From assembly GCA_963920635.1 (NCBI GenBank), contig OY987305.1, positions 320,001 through 384,000 of the forward strand: a stretch of DNA of 64,000 bases, in the 5' to 3' direction. Numbering within the stretch: position 1 is the stretch's first letter; each line of letters opens with the position of its first letter. Positions 24,383-35,600 of this stretch are shown piece after piece. Source of the stretch: Pseudeuparius sepicola (Eukaryota > Arthropoda > Insecta > Coleoptera > Anthribidae). The notes beneath the pieces are model-generated. The model did no database searches and was not told where the DNA came from. It saw only the letters and a program-made list of their open reading frames with translations. A program made the position numbers and the translations under genes.

Positions 24383-24654
24383 TAGATTTTGCTTTCTAAT
24401 TAAATTACCACAAAAAAAAAGAAATTGTATAAAAATTTCTTGCGATTTCAGGTATGTATCCACCTAGCAAAACTATGGCAAAAAAAATCAAAATTTTTAA
24501 ACCTCTGTAACTTTTTTATATCTAAAGGTACAGGAAAAAGTTTGATATGAAAATTGTTTGCAACAACTGCGAGAATACAACTATTGTATCAATTTTGAAA
24601 TATTAGATATGACTAACTTTGGGCTCTCTAGGGATCAAAAATTAAATTATCTGG

Positions 24655-25040
24655 AAACAAATTATTGGGTGGGGTCAAGTCTGGGCTCTTGGCAAGCCAT
24701 AACATAGTTCCATTTGAACCAATCCACTCTACAAAAGTGTCATCTTAACAGCATTTAATTTATGTGCTGGAGCACCGTCTTGTTGCCAAACAATATTCGG
24801 CTCATTAACTTGATTCAATAGATCAGAAATTTCTCCCTCTTAAGAGCTGTAAATATTAGTCCAAGTAAACCACCTTCAAAAAATACTGGATCAATTATGT
24901 GATTCCGAAAAATACCACACCAAACATTTATTGAAGTTCGACCTTGTCGTTGAATTGAAATAAACTGTCGAGTATTTTCTGATGACCAATAGTGAGTGTT
25001 TCTTCTATTAAAAAGTGGCTTCGTTAGTCCACAATAATAG
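24655..25040 (-). pseudogene. DD41D-type transposase remnant
   Basis: The minus strand reads NRRNTHYWSSENTRQF, RQGRTSINVWCGIF, then IIDPVFFEGG, NIVWQQDGAPAH (second catalytic Asp), TFVEWIGSNGT and KSPDLTP close to the third Asp. Frameshifts and stops interrupt it, and the N-terminus is missing. It is closely related to the copy at 62050-62540 (shared NIVWQQDGAPAH and EWIGSNG) and less so to those at 9657 and 36047. Confidence 0.8.
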
Positions 25041-25962
25041 CAATGTCTAGTAGTAGTTAGTTAATAGTGGTATTATACCTAGTGTAATCTTTATAGTGTA
25101 TCTTTTTATTTATTTATACGTATTTTTTAATTGACCATAGAGTTAGCGTGTGTTCTTTTCACTTCTTTGGGAAATGTCGAACCACTGTTTACTGTGTCGT
25201 CTTATTTCGTCATCTACTTTTCTTTGTTCTCCCTGCCAACAGCCAGTTGCGCGTCGCAATTTTTGCTGTCAACTACCCAAATATTAATCTTTCGTTCATA
25301 ATGGCAAATTGCTAATTATATTTTCGGAGTAATGAATCGTTTAGTGGATGAATGTGTCAGGTTAAATTGCTCAATATCCGAATCTGGATCGAGTTCAAGG
25401 TTTTTACGCGTAATTGATGTTAATGTTATCCGAAAATAATGTTTTAACGCGCATAGTTGTGAGATACAAGATATTCTTTAAAACCCAAGGAAGGTGAAAT
25501 TGTAGCAGTATTCTCGGAATCATCAATTCTTATTAAGTAGACAATGAGATGCATAATGGACTGGCTTAATGCCTTTTCTTGTTAAGTCAATAAAGCCGCA
25601 TTTAATCTTTTCATTATCCTCTATGTCTCTAGATTCTCCAAGGGATGAATACAATTATTTTATTTCAAATTTATACACAATCAATCTGTAATATTTACAT
25701 TGCTAACAAAAAATGTTGGGAAGTAGGTAGGAAATGAAAATGACTTAATAAGCGGATACACTTTTTTCTTGTCTGCGTTTAACAGTTCCACTAAAGTGAA
25801 CTCTATTCTGGAAAAATTGCAAATTTTATAATTATGTGAGGAATACATTTAATTATACAAGTTGTCCTTTAGTTAAAAAATCTTTAATTTTTAGGTATGA
25901 AAATATTTCAAAACACAGGTTTTCACATATAAAATACACACGGACGTCAATACATACATATA
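25041..25962. other. Stretch without recognised feature
   Basis: No gene or inverted repeat was supported. Confidence 0.35.
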
Positions 25963-27744
25963 CAGGGTGTTTCAGAAAAAACTGGCATAACTTCTGAGAA
26001 AAAAATCCCTATGAACGATGTACCAAAAATTATATTATTTTCAAAATGGAAAGGATTGAATTTGACAAAATTTTGACTCCCTATTTCAAGAAAACCAATA
26101 GTGTGATCAACGTCTATTTGTCATTTTTGCATCATTTTCAATGTACAGTTGATTTGTAACATTTCTCCAGCTGCCATTTTCGAAACTTGTGTTTTTTAAA
26201 TGGAAACCATATAGTTATTTCCGTAATTTTTTTGAATAATTATACCGAGTATTATATTGTTGGAAAGCTCTAAAAATGTTTGATTTTTGAGACCATGGCC
26301 AACTATAGTTTCCATTTAAAAAAACAAAAGTTTTTGTCATATCTCGAAAATTACAAATTTTGTTTTTCAAAATATCTAGTAAACCATGCCTTTTTTTTCA
26401 AAAATCTACAAGGCGCGTTAAATTGGGCTCACAAAACTGCAATTCTTTCCCCATTTAATTCCCTTCTATTTCCGCTAGTTTTTGAGAAAGAGTTTTCTAT
26501 AAAAGAAATTTACACACGAAAATTATGGGTTTCAAAGTACATTTTCTTCTTTTCATATCATTTAAATAAAAGCTTGTTTTAAAAAATACTATTAATTTAT
26601 TTATCCTTCTATATTCTTAATCAAAATAATATTAAACGATTCTTTTCTATGAATTATTTTACAAAACCAAATAAAACAGTGAACCTCGGCGTTACGCGCC
26701 TCGGTCGATCTAACGTATCACCCGGCTGTAGGTATATGATACCGATGTAGTTTAAAAGAATGAAGTAGTTAATTCGGGTTCTATCCCGCAAAGCGTCTAG
26801 GACGCTATCTGCAAATAAACGATAACAAGAAAACTTTTAAGCAGACGGCTTACATGTAGGTATCATAAAATATAGCGAAACTATCGAAGTAATATTAGAA
26901 AAGGTTTGTGTAATGATCGTGAAAAAGTTGGGCCGTTCTCCGGCTCCCCTGCACTGGCCTGCACGTCGATATTGGATTGAAATGAAGCAAATGGTGCAAT
27001 GAAAACATCAAGTTTCTTTTTTCGACCGACTGCACAACATACCGCATTTATTGGCCACCCTCGTCTGCTTTTCTTGGAAGTCACATAACTGACGTCCGAC
27101 TCTGCCCCATGAATTTTAATTTTATTAAATCCGTCCTTCATTTCCCCAACTTTTTCTCTTTCGTTTCTATTATGCCCGCTCCTGCGTATGTTCATTATTT
27201 TTATTAACAGAAATGAATTCCATAAGGACTGTGGTCCGACTACCAAGTGGCCTTTTAAACGGGGAGTTACAACTAACGACCCCAAGAGCATTCAGAACAT
27301 TTTTTGTATTTCCAAGCTCTCCAAGGCTTTGTTTTTCAATGATCTTGTGTTTGGGAGCACGTTTCGTCAATTGCAAGGCAAACGGTTACGAAACAAGAGT
27401 ACCTCTTTGTTGCAGAATGAAAAGATGCACTAAAGTGATGGACCTGCAAGATCAAAAAGATAACCTCAAAAAAGTTACGCGTAAAAACACGGTCCAAAAA
27501 CAGCGCAAGTGGCGCCCTCTGTGAAATACGTAGAAATTTACATTTTCAGTTTATTTTCCATCCCTAAAAACATACTAGCGCCAAATTTCAATAATGTACC
27601 CAGTATACAGTAGAAGATACGGTCAATATTCAATTTTAAAAAGTAAACTTGGACTATCGACACATGGTAAATAAGAATTTTATTTTTATTTTTTGAAGTT
27701 ATATATGCTCCAAAAGTTAGGCCAGGGTTTTCTGAAACACCCTG
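25963..27744. mobile_element. CAGGGTGTTTCAGAAAA element with unidentified interior
   Basis: The left end CAGGGTGTTTCAGAAAAAAC is preceded by TA. The right end GTTTTCTGAAACACCCTG is followed by TA. The inverted ends match over about 38 bases with mismatches. Length is 1782 bases. The left interior (26160-26500) resembles the arms of the CAGGGTGAGTTT family. The right interior (26690-27530) is more GC-rich and contains overlapping open frames with no recognised transposase. Confidence 0.7.
26881..27524. other. Overlapping unidentified open frames inside a TIR element
   Basis: A 136-codon minus-strand frame (26881-27291) and a 103-codon plus-strand frame (27213-27524) are open in a segment richer in GC than its surroundings. 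The minus frame contains KVGEMKDGFNKIKIHG and FQSNIDVQASAGEPENG, with many charged residues and no membrane segment. I recognise neither product. The segment may be cargo captured from a host gene or decayed transposase. A possible splice acceptor TTGCAG lies on the minus strand near 27450. Confidence 0.3.
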
Positions 27745-29236
27745 TATGCACGCACATGCAATAGTCTACCTATGTTTTTCAACTTTTATTTTCAAATAAA
27801 TGGTGAAAAAATTTAATGGGCACAAACTTTTTATGTACAATTTCAATAATTTTAATACATTTTATTAAATTTAAAAAAATTTAAGCTTCAAAAATATGCT
27901 TGAGTTTCTTTAAAATACAGGACCTCATGTAGATAGAATCTGTAAAAAAAATGATGCAAATTATTAACAATATTATAAAAATTTTATTTAAATGCTCTAA
28001 AAAAGAATAAAATAAATCCCTATTTTCGTGCACGGCACTGGTTATACTGGCCTAACTGGCCTACGTCGAACTCTGCTCCGTGGATCTCCGAAACGCCGAC
28101 CAATCAAATCGCTACGCTCGCTTTCTTATTGGTTGCCTCCTTGACTAGGTCGACGTCGACCGCATAAAAACCTTTTAAGTTTATACGGGTGATTTCTGCT
28201 GATAAGTCTGGTATTTTTACCAGTAGCAGCGCGTGGCAAATGCTATGAAATAGATCGCGCCCCGTATATCACTGTGTTCCAAGTGAGTTCATTTATATTT
28301 TACCAGGGTAGCTCGAGAACAGGCGCCTCGGCAAGACAAAACACTTTTTTTACCATATTAAACCGAACCTGGTATTAGTAGTAAAAAGAAATGAAGGAGA
28401 CAGAGAAGATAGATATTGTAGTAAAAACAAGTGACTGCATGCTCGCCTAATATAATATCACCAATACTTGCATGGGTTACACTGTTCGACGGCTGGCCAC
28501 TTGTGCAGCGAAACGCGGTGGATAGGCGTGCCATAATTTCACAGATCTTAGGATAATATACTTGCGTAAATAGTTATAATCGATATGGCCTTTTAGAGAC
28601 CTTTTGACAATATTATATGGTGCATCAACCTTTACGTTGTGTTTGACGACAACCTTAAAAAAATCTTAAAACTTAAAAGTGAAATATTATGTTGCTTGTA
28701 GAATAGCTATGTATATTTTTGAAAACTGCACGACGCTTATGTCCTATATTCTTTTTGTGGGGCCAATTAGAGTTTTTTTTATGCTGTTTCAAGTGACTTT
28801 AGAAATACTATACTTGCTTGAAGCAAGTTGCTTCACGCATCAGAGCACTAATGCTGCTTTTATAATTGGGATGCCCTTCGCCAAATTCGAGTGCGTGTTT
28901 TCCTGATGAAACGAATAAATCTTTCATAATGGTTGGTAGGATTTCCAGGAAGGAAGTGGAAGTAATACAAGCGGTTACATTTTAATAAAATACCTCCGAG
29001 ACGCATCCCACGGTGACATTTTATTTCGTAGATAGTGTAAGCCGCCTTACTGTCTACTTTAAATTATGACGAGTGTCTCCTTAACCAGACACATTTTTTT
29101 GCGCGACGTCCCATTTCGCTTCTGGCTTTTTAAAAAAAGGAATTTTAAAATATTTTTAATACGTAATACAGCTTTATTTCAATCCGAAAATACACTGCAG
29201 TTCGTATAGTTTTTAACTTGAAATGAATAAATTATG
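27745..29236. other. Gene-free stretch
   Basis: An island of higher GC at about 28060-28340 contains CCAATCA and ATTGGTT words but no start codon with a convincing open frame. Nothing else was recognised. Confidence 0.35.
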
Positions 29237-29859
29237 TTTTCTAAAATTTATTTGTGGCGCAAACAGATCCATTTAATTTTTAATTGGGTTTTTCGCCACC
29301 AAACTGATCGAAAGACAACTTTTTCAAGTTGCCTGGAAAATTCATAAATTCTAAACAGTGAATGAACGAAACTTTAAACGTGTAACTCAAAAAATAACTT
29401 CAACAAATTTGTTTTCAGAGCTTTCGGAGAATAAATCTTCCTCCTTTCTCAAAGATCATGCCACGTCAAAGTGAACTGACAGATTAATAAATTTCAGGTT
29501 TATATGTCATGACAACAGAAACAATAACCTAGCCGCCTGCCTGATATTGTACCCTGTGTTCTATCGAATTATCTATACTAACTTCTGTTTGAATAAGTGG
29601 CAATAATATTTTTCTGAATTCCACTGAACATTCAGCAACACAGTTGTCCGTATTTCCTAGAATAAATGCAGATTCTTTAATTTTTCGTCTATTTCCTACT
29701 TCTTCTTTGAGAATTGGTTTGGACCTATCCCACAATATCCTATGATTGTTATTAAAAGAATGTTCACATATTTTTGACTTTGAAATTAGATTTTGCCTGA
29801 TATAATTTTTATGTTCTTTTAAACGAACGTTAAATGGCCTACAAGTCTCCCCAACATAA
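29237..29859 (-). pseudogene. PLE fragment, GIY-YIG to 3' end
   Basis: The minus strand starts at the VGETCRPFNVRLKEHKNYI segment, runs through WDRSKPILKEE and NTDNCVAECSVEF, and ends in the common 3' region (TTTTAGAAAA). The upstream side stops at CCCCAACATA. A 20-base piece of the same element (AAGTCAAAAATATGTGAACA) follows at 29866-29885 in the opposite orientation, so the 5' side was rearranged. Confidence 0.8.
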
Positions 29860-29997
29860 TTATAAAGTCAAAAATATGTGAACATAAAAAAACAAGTTGT
29901 TTAGATTTACGAAAAGATTATGTATTTTTTTTATTTATTTGCTATTTGCTTACATATTTTAGGTTTCGATCATTCTAAATCATCCTGTATAGGTATG

Positions 29998-30510
29998 AAA
30001 CGTTTTTATATGTTAAGGTAAAAAGTCGATATAGGTATAAGTATGTATAATGCGAAAAATTATAGAATTAGGTTTAAAATTTATTTTATAATTTTTTTAT
30101 AAATATTTGAAAAATTGTTTAAGTAACTTATTATATTAATTATTGTATTATTGGTTTTGTGAATGTGATACATCTCAAGATAATTTCTTTTGATATAATC
30201 TTGTTGGAAATTAAGGATTTCCACGTTTTCCGATAACATTCAATGAATAATATCATTTAGAAAATATATATAAAATATATCCTTTATATCCATTCATTTG
30301 ATTTTAATAACGTGAAAATTCTTAATTTCAAAAAAGATTATGTCAAAAGAAATTATCTTGAAATGTATCCCATTCACAAAAACTATAATACAATTAATAT
30401 AAAAATGACTTAAACAATTTCTCAAATATTTATATATATTTTTTATAAATTAAAGTTTAAATTTATTATTTTGTATACCGACTTTTTACCTTAACATATA
30501 AAAACTTTTC
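29998..30510. repeat. ~510-bp palindromic insertion (AAACGTTTTTATATGTTAAG)
   Basis: The left half starting AAACGTTTTTATATGTTAAG is mirrored by the right half ending TATAAAAACTTTT. Internal words such as TTAAGTAACTTAT and AAGATAATTTCTTTTG also recur in inverse. No terminal motif of a known superfamily was recognised. Confidence 0.65.
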
Positions 30511-31775
30511 ATAAATATTTACAAAATTTTAATATATATTTTTAAATAACTAAAAGTATAATAAAATAATATAATAATATCAATATAAATAATAATTGAT
30601 GCACGCATTTGAGTCATTAATAACTGTATTATACTGCAATACAATTGTCACTCCTCCATCATCCTTACTATTATAATATTGCATGCGCCCACGATTTTAC
30701 AATCTTCTTGGGGCTAGGAAAAATAATTGTATATCTTTAGTCCGTTTTTTATATTATTTTAATATACTTTTAGTTTTTTTTTTAAAACGTGGTAATACTT
30801 TTTTCAACATGTTATTATTAATAGTAAGAGTGAGGGTTACAAGTGGTATCAGGTGTGGGGTACTAATTGTTCATACTTTAAACAATAAATTATAAAAATG
30901 AAAGTAGGTAGATAGATCTGACAAGTGAAAAATGATGGAATAAATTAGCAGTGAAAGGAGACGTGCGATAGGCTGCATTTTCAGAAATCTCGGGGTGTTT
31001 TAATATTAGAGCTGCTTAGATATAATATTTAATGCTTGTAAGCAGGTTGGCGCGAAATTGGAACATGTTTCTGAATATTTTAAAATTAATTATATTGGCT
31101 ATTGTGCCATACCTACCCCTAAACATTCTCGAGCAGGTAGCGTCGTTTACAGACTTAAAAATAAAGTGGTTGACAGGTGTTAAATGTTCAGGAATATTCG
31201 AAGTAAATTTTCCGCTTGAAAAGTAAAGAAATATACAATCGAATGTATACGGTTAATTACCTAATCGAAATCAAAAAGGCCGGTGGGTGATTTTTTGCCG
31301 CGTGATTGTTTGCGCACGTTGCAGTTATGAAAATGTGCAGTTTAATTTGGCAGTAGAGCTTTGAAAAACACTTCAAAACGAAATTAGCGAAATGCCCTGA
31401 TGCCAGGAAATGTGAGAGATGCATCGTTTGTTTTGAAACTCGTAGCTTTTTTCGGTGTATAAATTATTCCCCGTTCATTTAGGTAATTGATGGTCTCAGT
31501 TGAATTGCATTTTTACATACTCTCACGGTGTAGTGTGACAAACAACGTGGAGATGTGTAAACAACCCGGGCATTAATCTAATTGCGTCTGTAATTTACAG
31601 CAGCCGACAATAAGTACTAGGTATGAATTATTAGATAGTTTGTACCAGGTTATTTATTTATATATATATATTTTTTGAGATTTCAGTTGTGTATTCAGAA
31701 AAACAAATGAATGTCGCGTTTTAGAGATGTAGACCAAACATATGTTTTTTTTAGATAGACCACCCTGTATATATA
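30511..31775. other. AT-rich stretch with a lone TIR remnant
   Basis: A CACCCTGTATATA end at about 31761 abuts the next element. Open frames at 30683-30895 and 31032-31226 have no family motif. Confidence 0.35.
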
Positions 31776-33293
31776 CAATGTGTCCCGGATAAGAATGAAC
31801 AACATCTTGCAAACGGTGAGAGATAGAACAACGGTTAAATGGGGAAAAAGTTGCGCAATTTTAAGGTCAATAAAATGGTATAAACAGATTTCTAATATCT
31901 TTTTTCGTTCTTGAGTTATTTTGAAAAAAGTAAAATTTTGTGTTTTCGATTTTATTTTTTTCTGAAGTTGTTATCACAGATAGGAAAAAAGAAAAACACT
32001 TTATTATGGCACTTTTTAACGGGCTTTAAGATTGCGTTTTTAGATTTGTTCTACAACATTTCGTTTTTGAGAAACCATCTTCAACTTTATTTTTAAACAC
32101 GGACCTGGATTTTTTTGCAGATTTTGAAAGCACTTTTCATTACAAATACCATGATGTATGACACGAAATATTTTTAAAATGTTTTGAAACAGTTTTACTG
32201 AAAATTCATTTTTTTTCCATTCATTTTTTTCTATTGCGTCCCTGTATTTAATAATAAGAAGTCTAAATATTAATCAGTATTGTCAACAATTTAACTTAAA
32301 GTTTATTTTTACTTCGAAAACTTAATATTTTTAAATATGGCCCTGTCTGTTTTTTTTTCTCTGTTGTTGTACAGTGTACAGCAAACAGTGTTGCATTGTG
32401 TTTTGGAGTAAATTCTTCGCTTTTTCTAATTATTGTGAGAAGAAAGCTTTAAGCCAATGAAACCAATAACTTTTGTCATTTATTAATGGCAACAATATAT
32501 TCGTTCGGCGTCTGCACTATTTCTGTGACACAAGATATAACATGCTAACATATTAAATTTGTCGTCATATGAAAAAGCACCTTAATTTCTAATAATACAA
32601 ATTGTTAACTAAATGATACAGTGGGAGTTATGACAAATGACAAGGGGTTGGTTTCGTTGTTTCAAAGCTTCTAAGTGGAGGATTTTTATTTATTTTTTAT
32701 TATCGTATGTGACCGTTATTAGTCTTTGCCGTCCTTTTTTTGGCTCTTCAATTGAAAGATAAGTTGTAAGTTAAATTGTTGACAATACTTATTAATATTT
32801 AGGCTTCTTATTATTAAATACAGGGTCGCATTAGAAAAAAATGAATAGAAAAAAGTAACTTTCAGTATTATTGTCTCAAAACATTTTAAAAATATTTCGT
32901 GTCATACATCATGGTATTTGCAATGAAAAATGCTTTCAAAATCTGCAAAAAATCCAGGTCCGTATTTAAAAAAATAAAGTTGAAGATGGTTTCTCAAAAA
33001 CGGAATGTTGTAGAACAAATCTAAAAACACCATCTTAAAGCCCGTTAAAAAGTGCCATAAGAAAGTGTTTTTCTTTTTTCTATCTGTGATAACAACTTCA
33101 GAAAAAAATAAAATCGAAAACACAAAATTTTACTTTTTTCAAAATAAATCAAAAACGAAAAAAGATATTAGAAATCGGTTTGTACCCTTTTATTGGCCTT
33201 AAAATTGCGCAACTTTTTCCCCATTTAACGGTTGTTCTATCTCTCACCGTTTGCAAGATCCCCATGCTGTTCATTCTTATTCGGGATACATTG
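31776..33293. mobile_element. Long-TIR element, family CAATGTGTCCCGG, copy b
   Basis: The left end CAATGTGTCCCGGATAAG follows TA. The right end ATTCGGGATACATTG precedes TA. The arms (about 550 bases each) are inverted copies and the centre is about 410 bases. Length is 1518 bases. No transposase is present. This is the least disturbed of the three copies. Confidence 0.9.
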
Positions 33294-33879
33294 TATATAT
33301 ATATATATATTCTCCAACAAACAGGGTGTTACATTTTTTAAGGATTTTCTAACGATTTTATTATTAAACACTTTCCTGACTCGGTGGCGTAGAATAACCT
33401 CCAGTATGGCCCGAATACTGTACTAGTAGAATTCATTTTGGGAGACGGGACGTTAATAAGTGCTACATCGAAATTAGTTGGGCATTTAATCTATTTAAGA
33501 GTTTCGGGCGAACTTTTGCCCATTTGTAATTCGTACGCATCGCATAAATCTGGCAAATGGTTTTATTATTACTGATTTCCTAAAATACGCTCGTCTTTCC
33601 GGAAGAATATAAATTGTGTTCTTGCTGCACCGCATTTTCCATATTCTTGTATAATCAGGATGGAACAACTATAAATTTATTTAAATTGCTGCAGCTCCGC
33701 CAGCTATAAATATCTTCATTAAGAATACATCAGGTTTCGCCCAACAATATCAGGGCTATTAGGTCTGAGCACTCAATTTTTAAACTTCAGATTTATTAGA
33801 TATTTTATAGAAATAATAAAATTTAAATAATTTTTTTAATATACTTAAAAAGGACTGAAAGTATAAAAAATCGACCATA
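33294..33879. other. Stretch with a CAGGGTGTTACATTT end only
   Basis: A short AT run is followed by a lone TIR-like end at about 33322. No gene was recognised. Confidence 0.35.
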
Positions 33880-35000
33880 GAAAACGAGTTGTTAAGTTTT
33901 ACGAAAAGATGTATTTTCTTCTTCTTTATTATTTGCTATTTGCTTACATATGTTTCGATCATTATAGATCATCTTCATAGCATTCATTTATGCAGTTAAA
34001 ATGAACGATTGTCAACACTTTAAGAATAAATACACAGGTGCTAAAAACAAAAAAAATCATCTCTAATACAACTAACAAACAGATCAAAAGTCAACAGTAC
34101 TTTAGTCATTTTTAAGAACGTGGTATATTAACATTTTTCTTCATTTAAATTTTATTATTTTCTGCTTTTCTTGTGCTGGAAATTTTGCAATCGTTTTTAA
34201 ACTTTTTGATGAGATTATGACAGAGAGACATGTGACAAATTTCAGATTTATTTCAGTTTCTCTTCAACTGATCATATTGGAAATAGAAAATTGTTATACC
34301 TACCTATCAATAATATATATTATCAATCTATTTAAATACTAAATACTAATACTATTGAGGTACTAAAATTATTAAAAGAAAATATAATTCTCTAATAACT
34401 GATTGGAATATACAACCTACTAATTCTGAAAGGTACATAAATATTTTCTCTCACCGCATATAGCCATAAAATGAAAATAATTTTGATATTGAATTTAAAA
34501 AAATTGAATTGAAAATCTACTAAGACTGAAAGAAATTTTAATTTCTAACTCTTTTCCAGTTAAAATTATTATTAATTGATATTTGTATAACCTATATTTA
34601 TATTACCTGTTGATTACAATCTGTAAGTGTTTTCTAAGCTTTTGTATCCAATGTCTAGTATTCCATTTAAAAACAAATAAAAAAGAACTAATCAAACATG
34701 CCAAATATTTTCTAAAAGTTTTTACTGAAAAATATTATTACAAATATTTATGAATTTATACTAAAACAATATAACTATACTTTGTATATAATAATTTTTA
34801 CATTTTTCAAAATTAATTTTACTAATATGTATAAATGTAAGTATTCAACTTAATAATGAATGCAAAATATAATTACTATTTTACTCTCTCTCTAGCCCTG
34901 ATGAAGTTCTAAAAGTAAGAACGAAAGCTTGGAATTTTTTAAGAATAGTGTAGTTTTTGAAGAATACATTTATTATGCTAAAAGGACCCATGATTTTTAT
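33880..35000. mobile_element. Probable PLE-derived insertion bounded by hammerhead-like motifs
   Basis: A hammerhead-like fold on the minus strand lies near 33944-33981: GAAACATATGT, preceded by a GATC/GATC hairpin but lacking a clean CTGATGA. A better one lies on the plus strand at 34898-34930. Downstream of the latter is an ATTTTTATTTAC end similar to ATTTTATTTAC at the border of the 44393-44828 insertion. The 29940-29990 segment shares the left-hand motif and the TTATTTGCTATTTGCTTACATA word. No protein remains and the boundaries are approximate. Confidence 0.4.
34898..34930 (+). ncRNA. Hammerhead-ribozyme-like motif (degenerate)
   Basis: CTGATGA (34898-34904) is followed by a 5-bp hairpin GTTCT/AGAAC (906-910 with 918-922 of the same kilobase) and GAAA (34923-34926). 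That is the order CUGAUGA - stem II - GAAA of a hammerhead. Stem III would be the tiny AGCT and stem I is weak, so activity is doubtful. Confidence 0.5.
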
Positions 35001-35598
35001 TTACATAATCTGAGTAACACAGCAGTGAAATTTTTATTGCTTTAAATCTATATTTCATATTCATATTTTTTGTTATAATAACAAATATCGTAATAATAGG
35101 CGAGCTATAGCGAGTTAATATTGCATTGTGATCCAGTTCTGAGCTATGTTTAAAGTTTATAATCTCTACCTCATCAGGAAATTAGTTTAAAATCGATTGC
35201 AAACTTTGGATGGTTAAAAGTGTAAACGTAAAAAATAGGTCAAATAGTTATTTTTTTTATAAATATCAGTTGGCCCACAATGCCATTAATAACGCTCATA
35301 GTTTTGCGGTTTCCAAGCTATATTGGACGGTAAAAAATGACAGCAGTAATGATCAAAAATATTCCACGATTTCCTTCGAAATAAATTACGGTTAATGAGG
35401 ATTCGAAAAGCTTTCAAAACATAACCAGCGCTAAATGCATTACTTTTAAATCTTCATTTGCTTTGGTGTTTTCTATAAATGAACAGAGCACAGCACGTCT
35501 TTCGTTAATGCTGCCAAACTTTGGTTTTAGCTCTTTAAGTATACCAGGTAATTCTATTATCGGAGGAGAGGGTGTGATTTCTATATACCATCCGCATC
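35001..35598. other. Stretch without recognised feature
   Basis: No feature was recognised before the TIR of the next element. Confidence 0.35.
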
Positions 35599-35600
35599 TA

